Positions 18,109-26,768 of a stretch of 64,000 nucleotides of DNA are shown piece by piece. Below the pieces are notes generated by a model. The model was given only the letters and a program-made list of their open reading frames with translations. It had not been told where the DNA came from and searched no databases. Position 1 is the stretch's first letter, and each line of letters begins with the position of its first letter. The position numbers were made by a program, and so were the translations under genes. This DNA comes from Spartobacteria bacterium LR76 (lineage in GTDB: Bacteria; Verrucomicrobiota; Verrucomicrobiia; Chthoniobacterales; Terrimicrobiaceae), in the NCBI GenBank assembly GCA_003054655.1, contig QAYZ01000016.1:310001-374000 (forward strand), read 5' to 3'.

Positions 18109-19271
18109 GCGGTCGCCTTGGGCGAACTGCCCAGCAGCTCCCGGTACGCGTCTTCCAACCGGGCAATCGACTGGCTTTGCTCGAAATTCTGGCGCACGCT
18201 TTCCGCGGCGTTTCGCGAGAGCGTCTGGTAGAGCGCTCTGTCACCGCAGAGCCGCTCCAGCGCGGCAGTGAAGGCATCGACGTCACGTTCCGGCACGAGC
18301 AGGCCGGTGCTCTCCGAGGTCACGGCCTCCGGGATTCCTCCATGCAGGGTGGCGACCACGGGCAGGCCCATCGCCATCGCCTCGAGCATCGCATTGGGGA
18401 CTCCCTCCTGATCGCCGGTTTCCGTCGTCTGGCTGGGATGCACAAAAACATGAGCCTCGCGGTAGGCTTTGGCCAGAGCCTCCTGGTCGAGGAAGCCGGT
18501 AAAGGTCACCGAGGAGAGAATCCCAAGTTCCGTTGCCTGCCGCTTGAGGCTTTCCTCCAGCGGCCCGGCTCCGGCCAGGATCAACTCGGCTGCCGGATAG
18601 GTTTTCTTGACACGGGCAAAGCTCGCCAACGTCACTTCCAACCCCTTCTTGGCAATAAAACGGGAGGCCTGGATGAATTTCCAGGCACCGTCGACGGGAG
18701 GCTGCCGCTCCTGATAGGGGAAGCCATCGAGCGGGATGCTCGTCCGGTTCAGGCGGATCTTGCCCCGGTCGCAACCCAGGGCCACCAGCCTGTCGGCGAG
18801 AGACTCACTGCGAGCCAGCACCATCGGCACGGTTTGGAGCAAATCCTTGAGCTTCCCGGCATAGCTCGGCTGCTCCTCCCGGGTCATGATATCCATGCCG
18901 TGGAACGATACGAGCGCCGGAATGGGCCACGCTTGCAGAAAGGGCAGGAGATGGACGCCTGTATGGCCGAAATACACATGCATCAGGTCGACTTCCCGGC
19001 GGCGCAGCACCTCGATCAACTGGTCGTACTCCCCGCGATAATGGATCGCGGGCATGCGCCGGATATGCTTCCGGTAGAAGCGGCGGAGGAAATTGGTCCG
19101 AGGCTTCAACAGGATCTCAACGTCATCAAACGGGTAAACATCCTCATTTTCCCGGCAGCGTGTCAGGACGAACGTCTTGAACTCCTTCAGGCCGGTGACC
19201 TGGCGGTAAATATGCCGCATTTCCTTTTTGAGAAACGTGGTGCAGTAACTGGCGACGACCGGCTGGGACAT
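18105..19271 (-). CDS. Glycosyltransferase family 4 (second copy, divergent sequence)
   Basis: A 388-residue GT4 enzyme. The N-terminal domain includes LMHVYFGHTGVHLLPFL and ALVSFHGMDIM. The donor-binding domain includes SRFIAKKGLEVTLASFARV, LILAGAGPLEESLKR and LEAMAMGLPVVATLHGGIPE. It is only distantly like the plus-strand GT4 at 16310. ATG 19271 is chosen; the frame extends to a TTG at 19310, but the family starts with the short strand that follows MSQPVVAS. It is convergent with trmB. The nearby sigma-factor gene is divergent. Confidence 0.85.
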   Translation of the reverse strand: MSQPVVASYCTTFLKKEMRHIYRQVTGLKEFKTFVLTRCRENEDVYPFDDVEILLKPRTNFLRRFYRKHIRRMPAIHYRGEYDQLIEVLRRREVDLMHVYFGHTGVHLLPFLQAWPIPALVSFHGMDIMTREEQPSYAGKLKDLLQTVPMVLARSESLADRLVALGCDRGKIRLNRTSIPLDGFPYQERQPPVDGAWKFIQASRFIAKKGLEVTLASFARVKKTYPAAELILAGAGPLEESLKRQATELGILSSVTFTGFLDQEALAKAYREAHVFVHPSQTTETGDQEGVPNAMLEAMAMGLPVVATLHGGIPEAVTSESTGLLVPERDVDAFTAALERLCGDRALYQTLSRNAAESVRQNFEQSQSIARLEDAYRELLGSSPKATA

Positions 19272-19382
19272 GAACGATCCATTCAACGGAACTCCGCCCG
19301 CTTTAGCCAAGAGATTTTCTGCGTCTTTTTATCATTTGCCGGGTTAAATATCTGGTAAACTGTGATTTCCTATCTCCCGGCG

Positions 19383-19982
19383 ATGAATTTGGATGCTCCT
19401 ACCCCCGATGACTCGTCGTCGACGGAGGACGTAAAGATCATGCTCCGGGTGCGCGACGGCGATATCGATGCCTTCGAGATGCTCGTCGAAAAACACCAGC
19501 ACAGCGTCGTGGGCACAGTCGCCCGCATGTTGGGAAACCCCTCGGATGCCGAGGACATCGCCCAGCAGGTTTTCATCCGGGTCTGGAAGTCGGCCGCCCG
19601 CTATGAGCCGAGTGCGAAATTCACCACCTGGTTGATGACCATCACCCGGAATCTGGTCTTCAACGAATCCCGCCGCCGGAGCCGAGCCCGGATCGTTCCG
19701 CTGCATGATGAGAATGACGATGGCCCGGTCGTTCAGCACGCAGATCCCGACGCCAGTTCGCCTGCGGATGAGCTTCTTGATGCGGAACTGCGTGAAGCCG
19801 TGGATGCCGCCATCTCGGAACTGCCGGAAAAGCATCGTCTCGCCATCGTCCTGCGCCGGTACGAGAACATGGCCTATGAGGAGATTGCCAAGGTTCTCAA
19901 GACCAGCGTACCTGCCGTGAAAAGCATCCTTTTCCGCGCCCGCGCTGATCTGAAGGAAAAGCTCCAGCGCTATCTCGGGTAA
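19383..19982 (+). CDS. RNA polymerase ECF sigma factor
   Basis: A 199-residue sigma-70 family protein with only regions 2 and 4. Region 2 is about residues 20-95 (DAFEMLVEKHQHSVVGTVAR, then DAEDIAQQVFIRVWKSA). Region 4 is about 140-198 (ISELPEKHRLAIVLRRYENM, then YEEIAKVLKTSVPAVKSILF). ATG 19383 is chosen over an in-frame GTG 7 codons upstream. No anti-sigma gene follows: the next gene is a convergent sulfatase whose stop codon directly abuts this one. How its activity is controlled is not visible here. Confidence 0.92.
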   Translation: MNLDAPTPDDSSSTEDVKIMLRVRDGDIDAFEMLVEKHQHSVVGTVARMLGNPSDAEDIAQQVFIRVWKSAARYEPSAKFTTWLMTITRNLVFNESRRRSRARIVPLHDENDDGPVVQHADPDASSPADELLDAELREAVDAAISELPEKHRLAIVLRRYENMAYEEIAKVLKTSVPAVKSILFRARADLKEKLQRYLG

Positions 19983-21272
19983 TCAGCAAAGGCGACCGGT
20001 TTCCTGGATCGTACGGAATTCCTTCAGTTTCCGCCGCATCTCATCGAGGCGGGGCGCATGCTCGGCGGAATGCCGGAGATTGATCGACTCTGCCGGATCG
20101 CTCGCAAGGTCGAATAACGCTTCTTCTCCCTCGGGAAATGCCATGTATTTCCATTTCCCATCGCAGGCCATGAGCTTGTCCGCCTGGTACTGGCTGAACG
20201 TGATTCCCGGCGGATCGGTGAGCAGGTCATGGCCGTCCACGCCCTCCGGGCGGGGCAGTCCAGCCAGCCCGCAGAGGGTGGGGAAGAGATCCACGAGGTT
20301 GGCGGGAGTGGAGTTCACGCCCGGTTCCAGCTCTGGAGCTCGCAGGTAGAGGGGTATGCGCGCACTTCCGTCGTAGAACTTCCGCTTCTCCCAGAGTCCA
20401 TGCTGGCCCAGCATGTCACCGTGATCGGAGGTAAAAACCACGATCCACTCGTCGAGATCCTGCCCCACTTCCTCCAGGGCGCGAATGACCCGGCCGAGCC
20501 GCTGGTCGGTTTTCTCGACCATGGCGTAATACGCCGCCGTAGCGCGCCGGATATCCTCTTTTCCGATGCCGTCATCCTCCCCGATGCGGCCCACGTTCAG
20601 CGCATGGAGATCCGGGCGCGGCTGGTCCGTGAAGACTGGGACTCGGTCGTGATAGTAGTCGTAAAGATCGCGATCCGCGAGCAAAGGGAAGTGCGGCTGC
20701 TGGAGGCTCACCATCAGGAGCAGCGGCGTCTCCGGGGGCAGGTCATACATCCCGCCAAAGTGGATGCGGAGGAAATCGCAGGCCCCCTGCACCGTATAGT
20801 CGTCCTGAATGCCCAGCGGAGATACTCCCGGCCCCGCCTTGCGCAGATCGTCGGCTCCCTGCCACTTGCGCCGGCCGATCTGGTTGCGCTCGGTAAAGGC
20901 CTCCGGCCAGCGAACAGCCGTTTCCGATCCGATGCGGTGCAGCCATCCCTGCATCTGGTCCGGCCCCCGGTGGTGCAGCTTGCCGCAGGCCACCGTGTAG
21001 TACCCGTGATCGGAGAACCACCGGGCAAAGGTGGGCGATCCCGGCGGGATGTCGGAAAGAAACTGTGTGCACCCTGCACGCTCCGGATACCGTCCTGTCG
21101 CCATGCACTGGCGGGCAGGCACGCAGACCGGCGAGGGCGTGTAGGCCCGGTCAAATCGCAGCGCATTCGCTGCCAGCTTGTCCAGATACGGCGTGCGGGC
21201 GACCGGGTTTCCCGCGAATCCCGCGATGTTGTAGCGGAACTCATCCGCCATCAGGAACAGGATGTTCTTCAC
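19983..21272 (-). CDS. Sulfatase (formylglycine-dependent, apparently cytosolic)
   Basis: A type I sulfatase of 429 residues that hydrolyses sulfate esters. The formylglycine precursor is C50 in PVCVPARQC (C-X-P-X-R). Metal ligands are seen at the N-terminus (LMADEFRYN) and in VFTSDHGDMLGQHG. There is no signal peptide, because the chain begins directly with the first strand, so the enzyme should act in the cytosol. The start is GTG 21272, which follows the cyclase stop with no gap (TGAGTG) and a GGAGGG just before it. It ends the ribE-cyclase-sulfatase operon. The substrate is unknown. Confidence 0.9.
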   Translation of the reverse strand: MKNILFLMADEFRYNIAGFAGNPVARTPYLDKLAANALRFDRAYTPSPVCVPARQCMATGRYPERAGCTQFLSDIPPGSPTFARWFSDHGYYTVACGKLHHRGPDQMQGWLHRIGSETAVRWPEAFTERNQIGRRKWQGADDLRKAGPGVSPLGIQDDYTVQGACDFLRIHFGGMYDLPPETPLLLMVSLQQPHFPLLADRDLYDYYHDRVPVFTDQPRPDLHALNVGRIGEDDGIGKEDIRRATAAYYAMVEKTDQRLGRVIRALEEVGQDLDEWIVVFTSDHGDMLGQHGLWEKRKFYDGSARIPLYLRAPELEPGVNSTPANLVDLFPTLCGLAGLPRPEGVDGHDLLTDPPGITFSQYQADKLMACDGKWKYMAFPEGEEALFDLASDPAESINLRHSAEHAPRLDEMRRKLKEFRTIQETGRLC

Positions 21273-22199
21273 TCAGCCCTCCGCTGCCATGCCGAAGAGA
21301 CCCACATGCTGATTCTTGCCCTTGAGCTGGTGCTCTCCGAGGTCTTTCGCGTCGGCGGGAGGGGCTGGGAGCGTGGAGATCAGGTCGTGCGAGGCCACCA
21401 GGCGGTAGCCGCCCAGTTGCTTCATCACGCTCTCGATGCGGAAGACGGTATTGACTGTGTCTCCGATGATCGTCGCATCGCGCTGGGCGACGAGCCCGAT
21501 ATTGCCGCAGGTGACCGGGCCGTGATGCAGGGCGACGGCGATGCGGAAGGGCTTTCGCTCCACGCCGGGCCAGAAGCGCTTTTGCGCAGCCTCCAGCAGG
21601 GCGAGGCCGCTCTTCATCGCGCTTTCCGCCTCGTTCTTCGCATTCTCCTCCCGCGTCCAGTAGGCGAGCACGGCATCGCCGATGAATTTGTCGATCGTCC
21701 CTCCGCTCGCATGGATGACGTCTCCGGCATCCCGGAACCACTCGCCCAGCATACGGGCAAGGTGCTCCTCGGGGAGGATCTCCGACATCGTCGAGAAGCC
21801 CCGGATGTCGCACACCATCACCGCGACGACGGCGCTCTGGTCCTCGCTGGCATCGGTGCCTGCCGCCATGGTCACTTCATTGGCCATGTCGGCGGGAGCG
21901 TCTTCGTTTTGCTCAAAAATGATCTCGTTGTTGGTGATGCGAATCACCGCCCCGTGGTTGAGCAGGGTGGGGGTGATGACCCGGCGGCCGTTGACGAATG
22001 TCCCATTGCGGCTGCCCAGGTCCATGATCTGATACTGGAAGGCATTGTGGCAGCGGATGATCGCATGCTGTCGGGACACGTGCTGGCTGAAGTGCAGACT
22101 CACCGTGTTGTCCCGGCTGCGGCCGATCGTAGCCGTGTTGCCTACGTCGACGGTGAAGGGTTCACCTTCCGCCGGGCGGATTTTCAACCTTGCTCGCAT
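21273..22199 (-). CDS. FHA domain-adenylate cyclase fusion
   Basis: A 308-residue cytoplasmic protein. The FHA domain (residues ~20-85) has the phosphothreonine-binding set G26-R27, S42, H45 and N65 (TIGRSRDN, SRQHAII, GSRNGTFVN). The class III nucleotide cyclase domain (~122-295) has the metal aspartates D131 (VCDIRGFST) and D175 (KFIGDAV), N250 and R254 (GDTVNTVFR). Lys171 and Asp241 at the base-recognition sites favour ATP, so cyclic AMP is the likely product. FHA binding suggests recruitment by a phosphorylated partner. It lies 32 bases after ribE and abuts the sulfatase. Confidence 0.9.
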   Translation of the reverse strand: MRARLKIRPAEGEPFTVDVGNTATIGRSRDNTVSLHFSQHVSRQHAIIRCHNAFQYQIMDLGSRNGTFVNGRRVITPTLLNHGAVIRITNNEIIFEQNEDAPADMANEVTMAAGTDASEDQSAVVAVMVCDIRGFSTMSEILPEEHLARMLGEWFRDAGDVIHASGGTIDKFIGDAVLAYWTREENAKNEAESAMKSGLALLEAAQKRFWPGVERKPFRIAVALHHGPVTCGNIGLVAQRDATIIGDTVNTVFRIESVMKQLGGYRLVASHDLISTLPAPPADAKDLGEHQLKGKNQHVGLFGMAAEG

Positions 22200-22231
22200 G
22201 GGGCTATGATACTCGGTTCCGGGTCAATGCG

Positions 22232-22828
22232 CTACTCGCGCCGGCCGTTCAGGATTCGCTCGGCGTATTTCGCCAGGATGTCAAATTCCAGGTTCACCGC
22301 ATCTCCGACCTGGAGAGCGCTGAGGTTCGTATGCGACCGCGTGTGGGGGATGATCCATACGGCAAAGGTCGTGTCGTTCACCTCGGCGACGGTGAGGCTT
22401 ACGCCGTTGATCCCGATCGATCCCTTGTAGGCAATGTACTGGGAAAAACCCTCCGGGATGGTGACCTCGATCCGCAGGTCGCCCCGGCGCTCCAGAAGAT
22501 CCTTCACCTCGCCGATCCCATCGACATGGCCCTGGACAAAGTGCCCGCCCAGCCGGCCGTCGGCGGCCATCGCTCGCTCCAGATTCACCGGGGAGCCGGG
22601 CCTGAGCTTCCCGAGATTCGTGCGCTGGAGGGTCTCCTCGAGGAGATCGAAGGCGAGCTGGTCTTTGCGATGAGCGGTGACTGTCAGGCAGCAGCCGTTG
22701 ACGGCGACGCTATCCCCGGTGCGTACGCTCTTGGGGATCATGTTTGCGGCTATCGTCAACTGCACGGCATCCGTGGTGCGCCGCAGCCACTGACACTCGC
22801 CAACTTCTTCTACCAGACCAGTAAACAT
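22232..22828 (-). CDS. ribE: Riboflavin synthase alpha chain
   Basis: The enzyme converts two 6,7-dimethyl-8-ribityllumazine molecules to riboflavin in the last step of the pathway. It is 198 residues, normal length, with two lumazine-binding repeats. The first begins MFTGLVEEVG with DSVAVNGCCLTV; the second has GGHFVQGHVDGIGEV and GSIGINGVSLTVAEV. The ATG at 22828 is fixed by the invariant MFTGL start; the frame itself runs 26 codons further. No other rib gene is adjacent. It heads a minus-strand set with an adenylate cyclase and a sulfatase. Confidence 0.95.
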   Translation of the reverse strand: MFTGLVEEVGECQWLRRTTDAVQLTIAANMIPKSVRTGDSVAVNGCCLTVTAHRKDQLAFDLLEETLQRTNLGKLRPGSPVNLERAMAADGRLGGHFVQGHVDGIGEVKDLLERRGDLRIEVTIPEGFSQYIAYKGSIGINGVSLTVAEVNDTTFAVWIIPHTRSHTNLSALQVGDAVNLEFDILAKYAERILNGRRE

Positions 22829-22928
22829 TGCAGCCAGGGAGAATCTCAAAGTCACGGCCTCCGTAAACGCAAAATCGTACCGCATTTTCATCGACTTTGT
22901 GTTCATCGGGTCCCATCAAGTGCCGGTG

Positions 22929-23609
22929 ATGATGTCGCGGCTGATTTTTGCGGGTATTTCGCTGGCACTCTGCTCGTGCGCCTCGGTAGGAGTGCGCTCG
23001 GCCCGGCAGGTTTCCGAGATGCCGCCTCGCAAGGTTCCCTCCGCCATCTTTGTGAAGCCGCTTGCATACTACGACCCCAATGTGGCGGTGGATCGCAGCG
23101 GAACGAAACTCAGCGGGTTTCAGTACGAGTATCAGGAAAAATTCACCCGCTTTCTCACCAGCCGCCTCTCGGATGGCATCGCTCCTGCCTCGGCCATGGC
23201 TGCGACTGCACCGCCCAGGAGGGGCAACTACTGGCTGATTACGGGACAGTTTGACCGGGTGGTCCAGGGAAGCCGGTTTCTGCGCTCGGTCATTGGCTTT
23301 GGGCTGGGAGGAACGAAGCTCGATACCACGGTGGTGGTGTCGGACATGTCAGGTCCGACCCCCCGCCCGTTCCTCGTCATTCGCACCTCTGGAGGCTCGA
23401 ATGCCGTGCCCCTCTTGCTGGGCTTCCCCCGCTCGGGCCTGACCTTCGATGCCCAGCGCACCGCCCGCGAGGTCACGGCGGCAATTTCCGAGTTTCTCTA
23501 CCAGCAAGGGGCGGTCCCCTACGAATATGCCGTCGCCCCGCGAAGGCTCTCGGAGACTGCCCCGGCGACATACGATCCTCGAGCCTGGGTGCATCCCTCC
23601 GCTCCATAG
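22929..23609 (+). CDS. Lipoprotein, DUF4410-like
   Basis: A 226-residue exported protein. It begins with a short signal sequence and a lipobox (SLALCSCAS), so it is probably lipidated and kept in the envelope. The body resembles the DUF4410 family: KVPSAIFVKPLAYYD, a central ITGQFDRVVQGSRFLRSVIG, and GFGLGGTKLDTTVVVSDMS. The first of two tandem ATGs (22929) is taken as the start; an upstream GTG would precede the signal sequence. The function of the family is not known. It is followed 41 bases later by an SGNH hydrolase on the same strand. Confidence 0.65.
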   Translation: MMSRLIFAGISLALCSCASVGVRSARQVSEMPPRKVPSAIFVKPLAYYDPNVAVDRSGTKLSGFQYEYQEKFTRFLTSRLSDGIAPASAMAATAPPRRGNYWLITGQFDRVVQGSRFLRSVIGFGLGGTKLDTTVVVSDMSGPTPRPFLVIRTSGGSNAVPLLLGFPRSGLTFDAQRTAREVTAAISEFLYQQGAVPYEYAVAPRRLSETAPATYDPRAWVHPSAP

Positions 23610-23650
23610 TCTTGCACTCCGTCGGGCGCTGTGCTCGTACTGGAGCTGCC

Positions 23651-24274
23651 ATGATTCTCTCGAAGAATTCTCATGTGCTGTTCTATGGAGACAGCATCAC
23701 CGATTGTGGCCGCAATCGGGACGACATCAACTCCCTTGGCGGCGGCTACGCCTATCTCATCGCCGGTCGACTTCAGTCGGCCTACCCGGGTTGGAACCTC
23801 AAGTTCACCAACAAGGGCATCGGCGGCAACCGTGTCTTTGATCTCGAGGAACGTCTGGAAAAGGACGTGCTCGCTCTCAAGCCCGACGTCGTTTCCATCC
23901 TTATCGGGATCAATGACACCTGGCGGCGCTACGACAGCAATGTGATCTCCCAGATCGATGAGTTTCAAGCCTCCTACGACCGCATCCTCACCCGGATCAC
24001 TGCCGAACTCACCTCGCGAGTCATCCTGCTGGAGCCGTTCCTTCTGCCCGTGCCGGAGGATCGCAAAAAGTGGCGCGAGGATCTCGATCCCCGCATCACC
24101 GCAGTCCGCGAACTCGCCTGGAAGTACAAGGTGCCCTATGTGGCGCTCGACGGCATCTTTGCCACCGCCGCCACCATGGCTCCCGCCGATTACTGGCTGC
24201 CGGATGGCGTGCATCCCAGCCTGGCAGGCCATGGCCTGATCTCCTCCGCCTGGATCCGCGCGATCAAGAACTGA
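23651..24274 (+). CDS. SGNH/GDSL hydrolase
   Basis: A 207-residue esterase of the SGNH superfamily. Block I is FYGDSITDCGR (catalytic Ser), block II the glycine in KGIGGNRV, block III IGINDTW (Asn) and block V LPDGVHPSLAGH (Asp and His). There is no signal peptide, so it is probably cytosolic. Carbohydrate deacetylation is a common role in this group but is not proven. The ATG at 23651 has GGAG 5 bases upstream. Its stop codon directly abuts that of the convergent cvpA-like gene. Confidence 0.87.
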   Translation: MILSKNSHVLFYGDSITDCGRNRDDINSLGGGYAYLIAGRLQSAYPGWNLKFTNKGIGGNRVFDLEERLEKDVLALKPDVVSILIGINDTWRRYDSNVISQIDEFQASYDRILTRITAELTSRVILLEPFLLPVPEDRKKWREDLDPRITAVRELAWKYKVPYVALDGIFATAATMAPADYWLPDGVHPSLAGHGLISSAWIRAIKN

Positions 24275-24817
24275 TCACTTCCAGCTTACCGTACCGACCT
24301 GGGGGTCCCATTCCGCAACCGGAGTGCGGACCCCGAAGGGTTTTTGCACCGCGTGCAGCAGCGCAGCAGGCGCCCGGTCGATTCTCAACGGCAGGCGATT
24401 TGCCTCGTACGGACGGTTGGCGAGCGTCGTCCACAGCAGGCCGACCAGAGTAAGGGCGATCCCGGCGACGAGGACTCCTCCGCCCAGACCGAGGACGAGT
24501 CCAAGAATGCTGTCGAAGATATTGGTCTCGGTGTCTTTTTGATGACGTTTGCGGATATTGACCGCGAGGCACGCCAGGAGAGCGCCGATTGCGAACAGGA
24601 TGAGAAAGACGGCGGATGACACCACCCCGGGCGATGCGGGAATGATCGGGATCAGGCGCGTGGCCACCTCCGACCAGAGACGCTCGGCGAAGATCGTGGC
24701 GAGGGCGATGCCAACCACGTATTGGAGCACCACAAAGGCGCCATGGCGCCAGCCCAGGTAGGCACCGAGCAGGATCGGGAGCAGACTGGCGAGGAAAATG
24801 ATGAATTCGGTAGCCAT
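24275..24817 (-). CDS. CvpA-family membrane protein
   Basis: A 180-residue inner-membrane protein with four hydrophobic segments (about residues 4-20, 27-45, 66-86 and 105-130) and a conserved start LPILLGAYLGWRHGAFVVLQY. A glycine-rich third or fourth segment (ILGLVLGLGGGVLVAG) is typical of the CvpA family, named for colicin V production and linked to envelope integrity. It starts 6 bases after the secretion ATPase gene on the same strand, so the two are cotranscribed. Confidence 0.75.
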   Translation of the reverse strand: MATEFIIFLASLLPILLGAYLGWRHGAFVVLQYVVGIALATIFAERLWSEVATRLIPIIPASPGVVSSAVFLILFAIGALLACLAVNIRKRHQKDTETNIFDSILGLVLGLGGGVLVAGIALTLVGLLWTTLANRPYEANRLPLRIDRAPAALLHAVQKPFGVRTPVAEWDPQVGTVSWK

Positions 24818-24823
24818 GATGTT

Positions 24824-26761
24824 TTAAACAGCCTGTAGCACTTCCTCGACGGTGGTGATGCCCATGAGGACTTTGAGCGCGCCATCCTGGCGGTAGCTCC
24901 GGAACCCTCTTTCCTCGGCCATGGCAAGGAACGTCGACTCATCGGCGTCATCTCCGACGGCTTTGCGCAAGTCGTCGTCGAGCACGAGGAGTTCGAAAAG
25001 GCCGGTACGCCCTTTGAACCCCGTACCGTCGCAGTCCGGGCAGCCTCGTGATCGATAAATCGGCGTCCCTGGATCAAAGCTGAACCCGATGGATGCAAGC
25101 TCCTCCCCCTCGCAGGCGACTTCCTCGCGGCATGCCGGGCAGAGGACTCGCACCAGGCGCTGCCCGACGATCATGAGGAGCGCCGTGCCGAGCTTGTAAC
25201 GCTCCAGCCCCATGTCCTTCAATCGCGCCAGCGTGCCCGGCGCATCCTTCGTATGCAGGGTGCTGAGGACGAGGTGACCCGTCAGGGCCGCGCTCACCGC
25301 GACCTGTGCGGCTTCCGCATCGCGCATTTCCCCGACCAGGATGACATCGGGGTCCTGTCGAAGGATCGAGCGCAACCCGCTTTCATACGTCACCCCGGCT
25401 TTGACATTCACCGCGATCTGCGTGGCTCCCGCGAGTTCGTACTCGGCGGGGTCTTCGATCGTCATGATGTTGATACGGGAGGCGTCGAGCTGGCGCAGGG
25501 CGGCATAAAGAGTCGATGTCTTGCCAGATCCAGTCGGTCCCGTGGCAAGGATCATCCCGTTGCGCGAATGAATCACCTGCTGGAAGGTCTCAAGCATCTC
25601 AGGCGACATCCCCAGCGCCGTCAGGTCAAAAATCCCCCGGCTGTGGTCGAGCACGCGGATGACGAGCTTTTCCCCGTGGATGGAGTTGGCCGTGGCCACG
25701 CGGAAATCCACGCCGGCTCCACCGAGCCGCGCGCGAAATCGCCCGTCCTGCGCCTTGCGCTTCTCCGAGATGTCGATCTGAGCCAGAGACTTGATCGCTG
25801 TGACAATGCGCCGTCCATCGTCGGTTGCGAAGGCGAATCTCTCGTGCATGATGCCGTCGAGACGGAAACGCACCCGGTATTCCTCGCTGCCCGGCTCGAT
25901 ATGGATGTCGCTCGCCCTTTGATCGAGAGCGGTTTCGAGGATGTCGCCTGCCAGATCGAGGCCGGTGGAAAGGTCGTTTTTCTTTTTGAGCTTGAGCGCA
26001 CGCTGGTCCTCATCGAGGAACTCGATGTTCCGCGCCCCCCGGCGTTTCGGCGCATTGTCGGCAGGTTTTGTCCGTGGCCGTAGCTTTGCGCCCAGCGTCG
26101 ACCAGGGGGACCATGGGGAGCCTTGCTTTGGCAGGAAGGGCTGTACGGCAATGTATAATCCGTAAAGTATCGACCCAAGGATCGGCAGCACGATTGCAAT
26201 ATTGGTCCACATTCCAGGATCGACTCTCCGGTGAACGAGCGAGCGCCTGACCCACTGGAGGCTGTAAATCCAGACAGCCGTAAGCAGAAACAGGGCCGCG
26301 ATTGCGATATCGGCTTTCCACTGAGGATGAGCTGGGGCGTTCCCCGCCGCCAGAGTCGGCTGAGGTGCTGCGGGAGGCGGAGTCGGGACGACTCGCAGAC
26401 GGTCCTGGATCTGCTGCACCTCGGGCACCATGCCGGGAACGACTTCATCCGGTGTGGCGGTTGGCGTTGCTTTAGGAGTCTGGGCGGGAGTCGCCGACGT
26501 GCCGGTCGGCAAGGGAGCGGACCCGGGGATGGTTTTTGCCGGCCCGGGAGCCTTGCCATTGATCGACTTGATCGCCTGCCGGGGGAACTCCGCAACGCCC
26601 TTTGGCATGTGGATGATGACATGGGTCTCCGTCAGGACGGTGCGCACGTCGTGCATTTTCGTTCCATCTTGGAATACCACCTCATCCGCAAGGATGTTTG
26701 CATGTCCCAGAATCAGAGCTGCCAGAATGAGTGCGCCGGTGAGCCGACGTGAAATTGCCAC
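24824..26761 (-). CDS. GspE/PilB-type secretion ATPase with exported-type N-terminus
   Basis: A 645-residue protein. Residues 1-26 look like a cleavable signal peptide (RRLTGALILAALILG, then NILA). Residues 27-70 are a small beta module (DEVVFQDGTKMHDVRTV) and 75-145 a Pro/Thr-rich linker. Hydrophobic segments are at about 152-169 and 187-208. The GspE/PilB ATPase is about 265-640: Walker A GPTGSGKT (408-415), the Asp box IEDPAEYE, Walker B DVILVGEMRD (472-481), the His box THTKD-like LHTKD, and a zinc tetracysteine C541, C544, C574 and C577. No pilus or type II secretion genes adjoin. It starts at GTG 26761. Normal GspE proteins are soluble, so the topology is odd. Confidence 0.85.
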   Translation of the reverse strand: MAISRRLTGALILAALILGHANILADEVVFQDGTKMHDVRTVLTETHVIIHMPKGVAEFPRQAIKSINGKAPGPAKTIPGSAPLPTGTSATPAQTPKATPTATPDEVVPGMVPEVQQIQDRLRVVPTPPPAAPQPTLAAGNAPAHPQWKADIAIAALFLLTAVWIYSLQWVRRSLVHRRVDPGMWTNIAIVLPILGSILYGLYIAVQPFLPKQGSPWSPWSTLGAKLRPRTKPADNAPKRRGARNIEFLDEDQRALKLKKKNDLSTGLDLAGDILETALDQRASDIHIEPGSEEYRVRFRLDGIMHERFAFATDDGRRIVTAIKSLAQIDISEKRKAQDGRFRARLGGAGVDFRVATANSIHGEKLVIRVLDHSRGIFDLTALGMSPEMLETFQQVIHSRNGMILATGPTGSGKTSTLYAALRQLDASRINIMTIEDPAEYELAGATQIAVNVKAGVTYESGLRSILRQDPDVILVGEMRDAEAAQVAVSAALTGHLVLSTLHTKDAPGTLARLKDMGLERYKLGTALLMIVGQRLVRVLCPACREEVACEGEELASIGFSFDPGTPIYRSRGCPDCDGTGFKGRTGLFELLVLDDDLRKAVGDDADESTFLAMAEERGFRSYRQDGALKVLMGITTVEEVLQAV

Positions 26762-26768
26762 GTTGGGG

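Noticed and set aside
20229-22430. 733-residue plus-strand open frame opposite the sulfatase and cyclase genes
   Set aside because: It is rich in His, Arg and Val with no domain, and both genes beneath it have clear catalytic motifs. High GC in third positions opens antisense frames.
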